Assembly: GCF_001431205.1 (NCBI RefSeq)
Contig: NZ_LGPC01000016.1
Location: 510,141 to 574,140 of the forward strand
Origin: Staphylococcus sp. NAM3COL9
GTDB taxonomy: Bacteria; Bacillota; Bacilli; Staphylococcales; Staphylococcaceae
DNA: 64,000 bases
Direction: 5' to 3'
Position 1 is the first letter of the stretch. Each line of letters begins with the position of its first letter. A program made the position numbers and the translations under genes. This document shows, piece after piece, positions 36,459 to 48,906 of the stretch. The notes below the pieces were generated by a model. That model had not been told where the DNA came from and did no database searches. It saw only the letters and a program-made list of their open reading frames with translations.

Positions 36459-37628
36459 TTAATTTGTGACTCTATAACTATACATACTGCTTAATAGTCC
36501 AACGCAAAGTATAATAGACGCGAAAATCAGTGCTGCATTATAATTTCCTGAATCACCAATTAATACACCAGAAAGTGCTGGTGCAATCATTTGTCCCAAA
36601 CTATAAATAACCGTTAATGAAGCAACTAAATTTATTTTACTATTACTTTGAAACATTAACGTTTGCGCTTTAGACATAAACAATGTCGTTAAACCAAGAA
36701 ACGTAGCACCAAATAAAATAGAGCTTATCACTAAACTCATCATGCTTTCTGAAAAAACAGGCAATATTACGGCAATAATTTGTAAAATAAATGCTAGATT
36801 CGTTGCTTTATCGTGCCCTAATTTTTCAGCCATCATAGACCATAAAATCGTAGATGGAATAGCTCCCAATCCTACAAACATCCAACTTAACGCTGCATAA
36901 TCTGCAAACTCAGGTATGGATTTAACAATTGCTACTAAGAATGTTCCTGTAATGATGTAACCAGCACCTTCACAAAAATACGCTATTGAAAATCCCCAAA
37001 TAAATTTTTTATTCAACTTAACCTTTGGTTTATCTTCTTTTTCATTTAAGTTGTGTATTTCATTTTCAACATTTGAATTTTGACGCATACCAAAAAACAC
37101 AAAACTTCCCATAATTAAAGCAAAAATACCGAGTAAAATCCAAGTTGTCTTCCAATTATTTTCTGTAGTGAATAAAAAAACAAATATGCTACTTGTGAAA
37201 ATACCTAAACCCACACCACTATAAAGCATACCTGATATACGGCCCTTGTTCGCTACTCTCAATGCTTCAAGTGTCACATTTGAAGCTAAGACAAAAACTG
37301 TTCCACTCGTGATACCTGCGATTAAACGAAAAATAATCCATAATGTAAAATGATCAAACAGTCCCATCAATATTGTTGAAACTATGTTGATTAGTAAATA
37401 AATTTTTAAATCTGTAACCTTGCTAAACATAACTGTCCATATTGGGATAATTGCTCCAATTAAATAACCTAAGTAATTAATAGTTGCCAGTAATCCTGCG
37501 CTTTGATTATCCATATGTCCAGTTTGTTGCATAAAAGGCATAATAGGTGTGTATGCAAAACGACCAATTGCCATCACAATAAACAAACAAATCATCCCTA
37601 ATATGAGTTGCCGATAAGCTTTTTGCAT
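36459..37628 (-). CDS. MFS transporter (YbfB/YjiJ-type)
   Basis: This 389-residue protein has twelve hydrophobic segments. The start MICLFIVMAIGRFAYTPIMP and NQSAGLLATINYLGYLIGA are characteristic of the YbfB/YjiJ branch of MFS transporters. A cytoplasmic loop in the middle (about residues 180-205) is rich in N, E and K. Substrate unknown. It stands between dus and the Bap-like gene without obvious partners. Confidence 0.85.
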   Translation of the reverse strand: MQKAYRQLILGMICLFIVMAIGRFAYTPIMPFMQQTGHMDNQSAGLLATINYLGYLIGAIIPIWTVMFSKVTDLKIYLLINIVSTILMGLFDHFTLWIIFRLIAGITSGTVFVLASNVTLEALRVANKGRISGMLYSGVGLGIFTSSIFVFLFTTENNWKTTWILLGIFALIMGSFVFFGMRQNSNVENEIHNLNEKEDKPKVKLNKKFIWGFSIAYFCEGAGYIITGTFLVAIVKSIPEFADYAALSWMFVGLGAIPSTILWSMMAEKLGHDKATNLAFILQIIAVILPVFSESMMSLVISSILFGATFLGLTTLFMSKAQTLMFQSNSKINLVASLTVIYSLGQMIAPALSGVLIGDSGNYNAALIFASIILCVGLLSSMYSYRVTN

Positions 37629-37786
37629 TTTCCCACACCTTTCTTTATTAATTATTCCATTATACGCCTAAGTTATATTTTTAGAAATGGCATATCGTTA
37701 AGAAATTATATAGTAAAAAATAAGACGGAAGCTCTATCTAAAGCGCATTCCGTCTTACTTATTTTGTAATACTATAATATTAATCT

Positions 37787-40700
37787 TTATTGATGATTTT
37801 CCTTATTTTTATGGCGTCTTCCAATTAATAATAACGCACCAATCATAGCTAATAATGAACTTAATAATCCATTGTCTTGGTTCTCACTTTCACCCGTATC
37901 AGGCAATTTATTAACTTTTTCATTATCTGAGTTATCAAGCTTATTTTTGTAATTATTCAGATTTGAAAGTTTGTTGCTGCTATTTATATTTCGTTTTTGT
38001 TCTTCATCTTGTGCTTCATTTCCAGTCAAGCCTAATTTATTGCTAGAACCATTATTATTTCTAGGTTTATTGTGAACAGCCAATTGTTTTGATGTTGAAG
38101 TACTACTGTCACCCACGATAATTGTTGTTCTAGTCATATGACCTCTCTTATCAACTGCTGACACTTGTATTTTATCCCCAGGTTTCACATTGACATTAGC
38201 TGGAATATTAATTACATATTTGCCTTGATTATTAGCCGTGCCTGTTATGATGGTTCCATCTGGGAAATGCACTATAATTGTTGAATCCGGTTTAGCTTGA
38301 CCTGTAATTTGCGTAGATCCAGTCGTTACTCCACTCACCGTTGGCACTACTGGTGTTATCATATCTTTAACCATCAATCTTGTTTTTGGCGATACGTTAC
38401 CTGATGCATCTGTTGATATAACTACTAACTCTTCGTTTCCATTTAATTGTTTATCAGCTGGTAAATCGATTGCGTAGTTGCCTTGGTCATCTACTTCACC
38501 TGTTACTACACTTCCGTCCGGGAATTTCACTGTTATTGTTGAGCCTGGTTCGCCCGTTCCTGTAACTTGTTTACTTCCACTCGTTACTTCATCCACTGTC
38601 GGCGCTTCAGGTGCTGTTGTATCTTTAACAGTCATTCTTGTTTCTGATGATACGTTACCTGATGAGTCTGTTGATGTCACTATGAGGTTTTCATTTCCAT
38701 TCAAATCTATATTTGTTGGTATATCTATTACGTAGTTGCCTTGATTATCTACTTTGCCTGTTAACACACTTCCATCTGGGAATTTAATCGTAATTGTTGA
38801 ACCTGCTTCACCTGTTCCAGTAACTCGTGCATCTTCACTTGTTACTTCATTCACTGTTGGTGCTACGGGTGCTGTCGTATCTTTAACTGTCAATCTTGTT
38901 TCTGGTGATATGTTTCCTGATGCATCTGTTGATGTCACTACCAATTCTTCATCCCCTACTAAATCCACGTTTGTAGGGATATCAATTGCGTAGTTGCCTT
39001 GATTATCTACTGTACCTGTTACTACACTTCCATCTGGGAATTTAACTGTAATCGTCGACTCTGCTTCTCCTGTTCCGGTTACTTGCGTATTTTCACTTGT
39101 CACTTCATTCATCGTCGGTGCTTCTGGCGCCGTCGTATCTTTAACAATTAATCTTGTTTCTGGTGATACATTGCTTGCGTTATCTGTGGATGTTACTACT
39201 AATTCCTCATCGCCTACTAAATCTTCATTTATAGGGATATCAATTACGTAATTCCCTTGATCATCTACTTTACCTGTTACTACACTTCCATCTGGGAATT
39301 TAACTGTTATTGTTGAACCTGGTTCACCCGCTCCTGTTACTTGTTTACCTTCACTTGTCACTTCATTCACCGTTGGTGCTACGGGTGCTGTCGCATCTGT
39401 AACAATTAATCTTGTTTCTGGTGATACGTTGCCTGATGCATCTGTTGATGTGATAACCAACTCTTCGTTTCCATTCATTTGCTTATCTACTGGTAAATCG
39501 ATCACATAATTCCCTTGATCATCTACTGTTCCTGTTATCACACTTCCATCTGGGAATTTAATCGTAATTGTTGAACCTGCTTCACCTGTTCCTGTTACTT
39601 GCGTGCCTTCACTTGGAACCTCATTCACCGTCGGTGTTACAGGTGCCGTCGCATCTTTAACCATCAATCTTGTTTCTGGTGATACGTTACCTGATGCGTC
39701 TGTTGATGTAACGATTAAATCTTCATTTCCATTTAATTTCTTATCTACTGGTAAATCGATCACATAATTCCCTTGATTATCTACTGTTCCTGTTATCACA
39801 CTTCCATCTGGGAATTTAATCGTAATTGTTGAACCTGCTTCACCTGTTCCTGTTACTTGCGTGCCTTCACTTGTAACCTCATTCACCTTTGGTGCTACGG
39901 GTGCTGTCGTATCTTTAACTGTCAATCTTGTTTCTGGTGACACATTTCCTGATGCATCTGTTGATGTGATAACCAACTCTTCGTTGCCATTCATTTGCTT
40001 ATCTAATGGTAAATCGATCACATAGTTCCCTTGATCATCTACTTTGCCTGTTAACACACTTCCATCTGGGAATTTAATCGTAATTGTTGAACCTGCTTCA
40101 CTTGTTCCCGTAACTTGTGTACTTTCACTTGTAACCTCATTCACCGTTGGTGCTAATGGCGCTGTCGTATCATTAACCGTTAATCTTGTTTCCGGTGACA
40201 CATTGCCTGATGCATCTGCTGATGTGATAACCAATTCTTCGTTTCCTACTAAATTCACATTTGTTGGAATATCTATTGCGTAGTTGCCTTGATTATCAAC
40301 TGTTCCAGTTACCACACTTCCATTTGGGAATTTAATCGTAATTGTTGAACCTGCTTCACCTGTTCCTGTTACTTGCGTGCCTTCACTTGTTACTTCATTC
40401 ACTGTTGGTGCTACGGGTGCCGTCTTATCTGTAACAGTAAATCTTGTTTCTTGCGATACGTTACCTGATGGGTCTGTTGATGTCACTACTAACTCTTCGT
40501 TTCCATTTATTTGCTTATCTAATGGTAAATCGATTGCGTAGTTGCCTTGGTCATCTACTTTTCCTGTTATCACACTTCCATCTGGGAACTTAACCGTGAT
40601 TGTTGAGTTTGGTTCACCTGTTCCTGTTACTTGCGTGCCTTCACTTGTAACCTCATTCACCGTCGGTGCTACGGGTGCCGTCTTATCTATAACAGTCATT

Positions 40701-43543
40701 CGCGTTTCCGGTGATACATTGCCTGCACCATCTGTTGATGTGACAACCAATTCTTCGTTTCCTACTAAATTCACATTTGTTGGAATATCTATTGCGTAGT
40801 TGCCTTGGCCATCTACTGTTCCGGTTACCACACTCCTATCTGGAAATTTAACTGTTATCGTCGAACATGGTTCGCCTGTTCCGGTTACTTGCGTATTTTC
40901 ACTTGTGACTTCATTCACCGTTGGTGCGTTTGGTGCTGTTACATCTTCCACAGTTACTGGATCTGATAAATTGCTAGTTTTCCCATTCTTTGTAGCAGTA
41001 GCAGTCAAAATTGTTCCGGCTTTAAGTGGTTGGGTCAACTGCAACGCTTTTGTTGTCTCGCCGTCCCCTAACACCGCTTTTCCAATGACATTGTTATTAT
41101 TATCTTTGACTACAATAGTAGATCCTCCAACACCATTGACTTGAAGGCTTGTACTTTGATTGTTAACTGGGGCAATACTTGGTTTTAAAAATGATTTTAT
41201 ATCAATTACCTTAAATGTATTTACCTCATCATTTCGATAGTTAGGCGAGGCTATAGCCACTTTATAAGTACCAGGTGTCAATTTCGACACGTTTAAGCTA
41301 AATGTACCATTACTATTGACAGCACCTTGACTTATTACTCTGCCATTTGCATTTGAAATTTTTACTTTTTGATTTGCTGCATATTGATCTAATGGGACCT
41401 CACCTTTAATAATGGTATCCTCTGTTGTGATATCTTTTACAATAGGCTTGCCTACTAATGGAGAGGTCTGATATCTTAAAACTTCGTCTCCATCATTTTT
41501 ACCATCTCTATCTGTATCACCGTTAAATGGATCAGAATGAGATTTATGAATTTCAAAATTATCCGTCAAACCATCTTTATCTATATCTTGAATATAGTAC
41601 GTTGAAGCTCCAAAAGTATTAGCAATCATTCCTCCCTTTCTATCTGTTAAATAACCATTAAAAGCAAAATCTTCTTTTACTCGGGTCGTACTAGTTATTA
41701 AATTCCCGTTTGCATCATATGAAGCACCTCTAGACAATATATTATTAGGGCTTTGATTATATATAATTACAATTCTAATACCTACAGTTTCTGGTAATGA
41801 ATTATTAAATTCTATGAGTTGATTTAAATCAGTATCTGTAATACTCCCTCTACCACTTGTATCAACAGAAAGCGTTGCTACTTTGTTTTCTTTATAATAT
41901 TTCTTATCGAAACCATTTACACCTTTAAAATCATATTTATGTAACTCTATTGAAGAAATATATGGTAATAAAATAGGATCTATTTGATAATGATATGCCC
42001 ATTGTTTATTTAGCCCAAGATCAAGTATTCTTCCACCATAGTTAAATATTCCATTCTTTAATATTTGCTGATCTATGATTGCACCACCGAAATTACCGAT
42101 TGTAGAATCAAATTGTACTGTTCCACTACTTGCTTTAAATGCATTATTGGCATTATTAGATTGAGAAGGGGTGATGTTATTTATTTCCGTATCTGATGGT
42201 GTTAAAAAATAACCACTCGTTTCTGAAGTTTGTATTTTTTTATTTTCAAAATCGTCTTTAACATATATTAGATAATTTAACTTATCTCTTTTATTTTCCA
42301 TACTATTCAAGATGTTTTTAACAGTAGTGTCAAGCTCTATACGTCCTCCAGTGGCTGTATATTGCGATAATATTTCTGCACCACCAAATAAACCTCCATT
42401 TGCTCTAATGAAATTAACTTGCCAAATGTTAGTCAATTCACCTTGTTTATTAGCTAATCTAACTAACTTTACTGGTGATGTACGACCAGCAGGATTAACA
42501 GTAATTCTTGTCACATGGTCAGCGATCACTGGGTCTAGTTGTAAATTTATTTTATATCTATCTCCTGAATTTGCCCCGGTTAAATATCTATGAATTTCAA
42601 AGGGAATGATTTTACTATTTGAAACATCGTTTCTTGTTAATGTGCTAGGATCAAAAATTAATGTTTGGAATGTATAATTATCTGAGTATTCTAATGTTTC
42701 CAAAGAACTGTCTTCTGTCATTGCTCTGGCTGATTTTTTTCTAATTATGACTGAACGAGCCCTTCTCACTTTAGCAACGTTATTATTTGATTCATTTGTA
42801 TTCAGTGCTCTTGCACTTTCACTTCTATCTGAGAAAGTGTTCGCATTAGCTGAATTAGTATTTTCTCTTTGTGTATTTACTTCATCTTTTGCTTTTATTT
42901 TATTACTAGTATTATTTGCTATATAACCATTAACATCTTTTGTTTGCATAGATTGCGCATCGTTTGGTTTTATTGTATTTTCCTCTGCTACATCACTTGT
43001 TTGTCTCTCCTCGTAATTTAGAGATGCGTCATCAACATTATTAATTTTTTTATTTTCGGTTTTTATAATTTCGCTATTTTCTTCGTTTTCTTTTTCAATT
43101 ACATTAGTCTCATTTGTATTACTTTCTTTTTTGTCAGTGCTCTTACTTTCTATAGTATTTACAGCTACTTCTTCTTTATTGCTTGTCTCAATTTCAGCTG
43201 TATGATCAACCATTGGTTTACTTTGAATAATACTTTGCTCTAAAGTATTATTACTAGCTTTTAAATCATTTTTCTGAATATCATCATTTTCAGAAGAATC
43301 GTAAATTACCTCTTGTTCGTTACTATTTGTTTTTTCTGTATTAGCTAAGTATCTATCCTTTTCATTCAAATTGGTACTGAGTGCTTTGGTATCTTTTGGA
43401 AGTTCGTTTTCTGCTGCATTCGCATCGTTAGATAAACCGAATACTAATACGCTCCCCACTAATAATGACGCTGTTCCAACTGAAAGTTTTCTAATAGCAT
43501 ATTTATTCTTTCTATTGGTTGTTAAATCATGATTGTTTTTCAT
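37787..43543 (-). CDS. bap: Bap-like LPXTG surface protein with eleven Ig-like repeats
   Basis: This is a 1918-residue wall-anchored adhesin. From the N-terminus it has a YSIRK-type signal (YAIRKLSVGTASLLVGS, residues 15-31, cleavage after about 45) and a low-complexity E/N/T/S region to about 270. A globular A/B region with acidic Ca-loop-like motifs follows (DIDKDGLTD and DTDRDGKND, about 650-690), then two diverged Ig-like units (about 700-860). Next are eleven tandem 86-residue Big_6-type repeats (865-1811) and a polar spacer. LPDTGE at 1880-1885, a hydrophobic stretch and a RRHKNK tail end the protein. The 86-residue repeat period and Ca-loops match S. aureus Bap, which drives biofilm formation. 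Orthology is inferred. Confidence 0.85.
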   Translation of the reverse strand: MKNNHDLTTNRKNKYAIRKLSVGTASLLVGSVLVFGLSNDANAAENELPKDTKALSTNLNEKDRYLANTEKTNSNEQEVIYDSSENDDIQKNDLKASNNTLEQSIIQSKPMVDHTAEIETSNKEEVAVNTIESKSTDKKESNTNETNVIEKENEENSEIIKTENKKINNVDDASLNYEERQTSDVAEENTIKPNDAQSMQTKDVNGYIANNTSNKIKAKDEVNTQRENTNSANANTFSDRSESARALNTNESNNNVAKVRRARSVIIRKKSARAMTEDSSLETLEYSDNYTFQTLIFDPSTLTRNDVSNSKIIPFEIHRYLTGANSGDRYKINLQLDPVIADHVTRITVNPAGRTSPVKLVRLANKQGELTNIWQVNFIRANGGLFGGAEILSQYTATGGRIELDTTVKNILNSMENKRDKLNYLIYVKDDFENKKIQTSETSGYFLTPSDTEINNITPSQSNNANNAFKASSGTVQFDSTIGNFGGAIIDQQILKNGIFNYGGRILDLGLNKQWAYHYQIDPILLPYISSIELHKYDFKGVNGFDKKYYKENKVATLSVDTSGRGSITDTDLNQLIEFNNSLPETVGIRIVIIYNQSPNNILSRGASYDANGNLITSTTRVKEDFAFNGYLTDRKGGMIANTFGASTYYIQDIDKDGLTDNFEIHKSHSDPFNGDTDRDGKNDGDEVLRYQTSPLVGKPIVKDITTEDTIIKGEVPLDQYAANQKVKISNANGRVISQGAVNSNGTFSLNVSKLTPGTYKVAIASPNYRNDEVNTFKVIDIKSFLKPSIAPVNNQSTSLQVNGVGGSTIVVKDNNNNVIGKAVLGDGETTKALQLTQPLKAGTILTATATKNGKTSNLSDPVTVEDVTAPNAPTVNEVTSENTQVTGTGEPCSTITVKFPDRSVVTGTVDGQGNYAIDIPTNVNLVGNEELVVTSTDGAGNVSPETRMTVIDKTAPVAPTVNEVTSEGTQVTGTGEPNSTITVKFPDGSVITGKVDDQGNYAIDLPLDKQINGNEELVVTSTDPSGNVSQETRFTVTDKTAPVAPTVNEVTSEGTQVTGTGEAGSTITIKFPNGSVVTGTVDNQGNYAIDIPTNVNLVGNEELVITSADASGNVSPETRLTVNDTTAPLAPTVNEVTSESTQVTGTSEAGSTITIKFPDGSVLTGKVDDQGNYVIDLPLDKQMNGNEELVITSTDASGNVSPETRLTVKDTTAPVAPKVNEVTSEGTQVTGTGEAGSTITIKFPDGSVITGTVDNQGNYVIDLPVDKKLNGNEDLIVTSTDASGNVSPETRLMVKDATAPVTPTVNEVPSEGTQVTGTGEAGSTITIKFPDGSVITGTVDDQGNYVIDLPVDKQMNGNEELVITSTDASGNVSPETRLIVTDATAPVAPTVNEVTSEGKQVTGAGEPGSTITVKFPDGSVVTGKVDDQGNYVIDIPINEDLVGDEELVVTSTDNASNVSPETRLIVKDTTAPEAPTMNEVTSENTQVTGTGEAESTITVKFPDGSVVTGTVDNQGNYAIDIPTNVDLVGDEELVVTSTDASGNISPETRLTVKDTTAPVAPTVNEVTSEDARVTGTGEAGSTITIKFPDGSVLTGKVDNQGNYVIDIPTNIDLNGNENLIVTSTDSSGNVSSETRMTVKDTTAPEAPTVDEVTSGSKQVTGTGEPGSTITVKFPDGSVVTGEVDDQGNYAIDLPADKQLNGNEELVVISTDASGNVSPKTRLMVKDMITPVVPTVSGVTTGSTQITGQAKPDSTIIVHFPDGTIITGTANNQGKYVINIPANVNVKPGDKIQVSAVDKRGHMTRTTIIVGDSSTSTSKQLAVHNKPRNNNGSSNKLGLTGNEAQDEEQKRNINSSNKLSNLNNYKNKLDNSDNEKVNKLPDTGESENQDNGLLSSLLAMIGALLLIGRRHKNKENHQ
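38111..40950 (-). repeat. Eleven tandem 258-bp repeats inside the Bap-like gene
   Basis: The period is 258 bp (86 codons), 11 units in 2.84 kb. Ten units are closely similar, sharing TVNEVTSE.TQVTGTGE and FPDGSV.TG.VD.QGNY. The eleventh, nearest the wall anchor, is diverged (ITPVVPTVSGVTTGSTQITG). Recombination between units would change protein length in frame. The first unit has a lone Cys (TGTGEPCSTIT) where the others have A, G, N or E. Confidence 0.9.
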
Positions 43544-43698
43544 TGGTTTCCTCCATTAATATTAGTCGTTTAATACAATATCACAATCGTATTATTTTTT
43601 TAAGAGTTTTATTTGAATTTAAATATAAAATTTAAGTTAGAAAATTATTTATTAGGTTTACGAAAATATACGATTATAAATATTTTTAGTAACAACAA

Positions 43699-43730
43699 AA
43701 AAACTATCACGCATTAGCGCAATAGTTTTA
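43699..43730 (-). terminator. Terminator-like hairpin after aldehyde dehydrogenase
   Basis: AAACTAT/ATAGTTT with an inner CGC/GCG pairing, A-run on the left. It ends the minus-strand aldehyde dehydrogenase transcript. Confidence 0.6.
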
Positions 43731-43759
43731 AATTTCTCATTTTATTTATTTCTTTTTCA

Positions 43760-45280
43760 TTAAAATAGACCTGTTGGTTTTGTATCATAACTTACAAGTA
43801 AATTTTTAGTTTGTTGATAATGATCTAACATCATTAAATGATTTTCACGTCCGATACCGCTCATTTTGTACCCGCCAAAAGCAGCATGCGCTGGATAAGT
43901 ATGATAATTATTAACCCATACACGTCCTGCTTGAATTCCTCTGCCAATACGATACGCAATGTTTTGATTTCTCGTCCAAATGCCTGCTCCAAGACCGTAG
44001 ATAGTATCATTCGCCATTTCTAGAGCTTCTTCATTTGTTTTAAAAGTTGCGACAGATAATACCGGGCCAAATATTTCTTCTTGGAAAATACGCATACTTT
44101 GGTCGCCCTTGAATATCGTTGGTTCAATATAAAAGCCATTTTCTAAATTCTCGTTTTCTTGTCTAACATTTCCACCCACAAGAATTTCAGCGCCTTCTTC
44201 TTTACCAATATCTAAGTATTTTTTTATTTTTTCTTGTTGTTCATTTGAAGTTTGTGCACCAACCATTGTTGTTTCATCTAAGGGATTTCCTAATTTTATT
44301 TTATTAACTTTTTCTATACATAAAGCTATGAATTTTTCGTAGATGTCTTCATGAATAAGCGATCTTGAAGGGCATGTACATACCTCACCTTGATTTAGCG
44401 CAAACATGACTAAGCCTTCTACAGCTTTTTCTAAAAATTCGTCATCTTCATCCATAATATCTTTGAAAAATATATTCGGTGATTTACCGCCCAGTTCAAG
44501 TGTAACCGGTATAACATTGTCACTGGCATTCTTCATAATAATTTTTCCAGTTGTCGTTTCACCTGTAAATGCAACTTTATTTATATTTTTATGAGTAGCT
44601 AGCGCTTCACCAGTTTCATCTCCAAAACCATTTACTATATTGAGCACACCTTCTGGTAAAATATCTTCTATCACTTCAATAAAATGTAGAATCGATACTG
44701 GTGTTTGCTCTGCAGGCTTAAGTACCACTGTATTACCTGTTACAATCGCTGGAGCAATCTTCCAAGTTGCCATAAGTAAAGGGAAGTTCCAAGGGATAAT
44801 TTGTCCAATTACGCCTAATGGTTCTTTGTAATGATATGCAACCGTATCATTATCTATTTGTGATATGCCGCCTTCTTCGGCGCGAACCACACCTGCAAAA
44901 TACCTAAAATGATCTACTACTAATGGTAAATCTGCTGTAAGTGTTTCTCTCACTGGTTTACCATTATCAAAAGTTTCTATCACTGCTAAATATTCTAAAT
45001 TTTCTTCAATACGATCAGCTATATCTAATAATAATTGTGATCTTTCAGATAATGATTTTTTACCCCATTCGACTTGTGCTTTCTGAGCAGCTTTAACTGC
45101 TAAATCAACATCTTTTTGTGTGGATTTTGGTATCTTGGCATAACTTTCACCTGTAACTGGTGAAATATTATCAAAATAATTTCCTTCTTGTGGTTCAGTC
45201 CATTTTCCACCTATAAAATTAGCATATTTCGATTTCACTTTATATTTTGCATCTTCTTTATTTGGATTTGTATATATCAT
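43760..45280 (-). CDS. aldA: NAD-dependent aldehyde dehydrogenase
   Basis: This 506-residue ALDH oxidises aldehydes to acids. The motifs IIPWNFPLLMATWKIAPA, FTGETTTGK, the glutamate motif TLELGGKSPNIFFKD and the catalytic-cysteine motif NQGEVCTCPSR are all intact. The closest named type is staphylococcal AldA, an acetaldehyde dehydrogenase-like enzyme. A cre-like site 44 bases upstream suggests repression by glucose. It is followed by its own terminator and is not in an operon. Confidence 0.9.
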   Translation of the reverse strand: MIYTNPNKEDAKYKVKSKYANFIGGKWTEPQEGNYFDNISPVTGESYAKIPKSTQKDVDLAVKAAQKAQVEWGKKSLSERSQLLLDIADRIEENLEYLAVIETFDNGKPVRETLTADLPLVVDHFRYFAGVVRAEEGGISQIDNDTVAYHYKEPLGVIGQIIPWNFPLLMATWKIAPAIVTGNTVVLKPAEQTPVSILHFIEVIEDILPEGVLNIVNGFGDETGEALATHKNINKVAFTGETTTGKIIMKNASDNVIPVTLELGGKSPNIFFKDIMDEDDEFLEKAVEGLVMFALNQGEVCTCPSRSLIHEDIYEKFIALCIEKVNKIKLGNPLDETTMVGAQTSNEQQEKIKKYLDIGKEEGAEILVGGNVRQENENLENGFYIEPTIFKGDQSMRIFQEEIFGPVLSVATFKTNEEALEMANDTIYGLGAGIWTRNQNIAYRIGRGIQAGRVWVNNYHTYPAHAAFGGYKMSGIGRENHLMMLDHYQQTKNLLVSYDTKPTGLF

Positions 45281-45323
45281 TGTAATACCTCCTTTATTTG
45301 GTTTTATACCCTTAAGAAAATAA

Positions 45324-45337
45324 AGTAAGCGCTTTCT
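45324..45337 (-). promoter_or_regulatory. cre-like site before aldehyde dehydrogenase
   Basis: Read on the minus strand, AGAAAGCGCTTACT matches TGNAANCGNTNNCA at all but two positions. It lies in the upstream leader of aldA. Confidence 0.65.
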
Positions 45338-45452
45338 TATATAATTTTAAATTGTATATGAGAAATAAATGATATTTTATAAGAAGGAATAATAAAAGCG
45401 TACACTTTGTAGTAGTTTTGCTTATTAGATGAAAATATATTGAATTTAACGT

Positions 45453-45486
45453 TAAAAAAACCCTTGAAGCTTAACACTTCAAGGGC
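45453..45486 (-). terminator. Terminator of mqo
   Basis: CCCTTGAAG/CTTCAAGGG, loop of seven, with seven A on the left, giving a T-run after the minus-strand stem. It lies just after the mqo stop. Confidence 0.85.
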
Positions 45487-45500
45487 TAGTTTATTGCTTA

Positions 45501-46988
45501 TTATTTATTGTTTAAATCAAGTTCAGCATTATTTGCTTGTCGTATTTCTTTTAATAATGCGTAATCTTCAATTAATGATTTACCATAAGATGGAATGATT
45601 TGTTTCAACTTAGGTTCCCATTCAGCCATATAATCAGGGAAGTTTTTCTCGATTACTTCTAATGCAACTGAAACTGAAGTAGAAGCACCTGGAGATTCAC
45701 CTAATAATGCAATTACAGAATGGTCTTTTGAATTTACAACTTCTGTACCGAATTGAATAAATCCTCTACCGTGTTCTTTCGTATCTTTGATAACTTGAAC
45801 ACGTTTACCAGCTTGCATAATATCCCAATCTTCGTCTTTAGCATCAGGAACAAATCGACGTAATTCTTTCATTCGATCTTCTTTTTTAGCTAATACTTCT
45901 TGAATAGAATATTTAATTAACGGGAAGTTTTTCGCCGCTGCAGCTAACATAGTGATGATATTACTTCTGTTGACTGATTTAAATAAATCTAAATTAGAAC
46001 CATTTTTCAAGAATTTAGGGCCAATCGCTGCGAATGGTCCAAATAATAATGAATTTTCATCTTGGATATAACGTCTATCTAAGTGAGGTACGGTCATTGG
46101 TGGCGTACCTTCAGGTTCTTTACCATAAGCTTTAACTTCGTGTTTAGCTACAACCTCAGGATTATTACATACTAAGAATTCTCCTGTAATTGGGAAACCA
46201 CCTAAATGTTTACTTTCTGGAATACCAGTTTTTTGTAGCATTGGAATTGCAGCACCACCTGCACCAATAAATAGATAGTCAGTAATGTGATGTTCTACTT
46301 TATTAGTTTTAAGATCTTTAATTTTAACTTCCCATTTACCATCTTTACGACGATTAAAGTCTTGAACTTCATGTTTGTAGAAAAGTTCTGCATTTTCATG
46401 TTCATTTAAGTTTTTAGCCATTTTTCTTGTAAGTTCACCGAAGTTCACATCTGTACCTTCGTTAATTTTACTAGCTGCAACTACTTCTTCTGGGTCGCGG
46501 CCTTCCATCATTAATGGCATCCACTCTTGTAGTTTTTTATGATCTTCTGTATATTCTATACCTTTAAACATTGATAAAGGCGCAAGTGCTTCATAACGTC
46601 TCTTCAAGAAGTTCGCATTTTTATCACCTTGCACAAAACTAATATGCGGTAACGGGCGTATAAATTCTTGTGGATTTTGAATTTGATTACTTTTTACTAA
46701 ATGAGACCAAAATTGTTTTGAAATCTCAAACTGTTCGTTAATTTCTTTTGCTTTTTCGATATCTATTGAGCCATCTTTTTGTTCAACTGTGTAGTTCAAT
46801 TCACACAATGCGGCATGTCCAGTACCGGCATTGTGTCGTTCGTTAGAACTTTCAATTGCGGGTTTTTCGAGTCTTTCAAAAAGTTTAATATTCCATTCTG
46901 GTGCAAGATCTTTTAACATCGTACCGAATGTTGTACTTAAAACACCAGCACCAATTAAAATGACATCTTTTGAGTTAGATTCACTCAT
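45501..46988 (-). CDS. mqo: Malate (or L-lactate):quinone oxidoreductase
   Basis: This membrane-associated FAD enzyme passes electrons from malate to menaquinone. In S. aureus one of the two Mqo paralogues is an L-lactate:quinone oxidoreductase (Lqo). The 495-residue protein has the FAD motif VILIGAGVLSTTFGTMLKDL and family stretches NAGTGHAALCELNYTVEQ, GAGGAAIPMLQKTGIPESKH, and ALLGESPGASTSVSVALEV. Which substrate applies cannot be decided from sequence alone. Confidence 0.92.
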   Translation of the reverse strand: MSESNSKDVILIGAGVLSTTFGTMLKDLAPEWNIKLFERLEKPAIESSNERHNAGTGHAALCELNYTVEQKDGSIDIEKAKEINEQFEISKQFWSHLVKSNQIQNPQEFIRPLPHISFVQGDKNANFLKRRYEALAPLSMFKGIEYTEDHKKLQEWMPLMMEGRDPEEVVAASKINEGTDVNFGELTRKMAKNLNEHENAELFYKHEVQDFNRRKDGKWEVKIKDLKTNKVEHHITDYLFIGAGGAAIPMLQKTGIPESKHLGGFPITGEFLVCNNPEVVAKHEVKAYGKEPEGTPPMTVPHLDRRYIQDENSLLFGPFAAIGPKFLKNGSNLDLFKSVNRSNIITMLAAAAKNFPLIKYSIQEVLAKKEDRMKELRRFVPDAKDEDWDIMQAGKRVQVIKDTKEHGRGFIQFGTEVVNSKDHSVIALLGESPGASTSVSVALEVIEKNFPDYMAEWEPKLKQIIPSYGKSLIEDYALLKEIRQANNAELDLNNK

Positions 46989-47248
46989 TTTTTACCACCT
47001 CTCATAATCACTTTTTAATTAATTACATAAGATAAAACATAGTTATTCAGTTCTTGAGATAACGCATACATTATGTTCACTACTGTATCTATACCCTTGA
47101 AACTATTTAATTATCATATAATCGTTTGCTCGATAAATATCTCTCACACTATATGATAAATCAACACTAAGAAAATGTAAATTGTATATTGAAAGAATGT
47201 TGTATCTAAGTGAATTGTTCACTAAATATGTAAATAGATTTATACAAA

Positions 47249-48906
<1,658 letters not shown>

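Noticed and set aside
38111..40950. Regular 258-bp repeats resembling an array, with regularly spaced open frames on the plus strand
   Set aside because: The repeats are in-frame Ig-like protein repeats on the minus strand, far too long for CRISPR, and the plus-strand frames are shadows of the repeats without ribosome sites.
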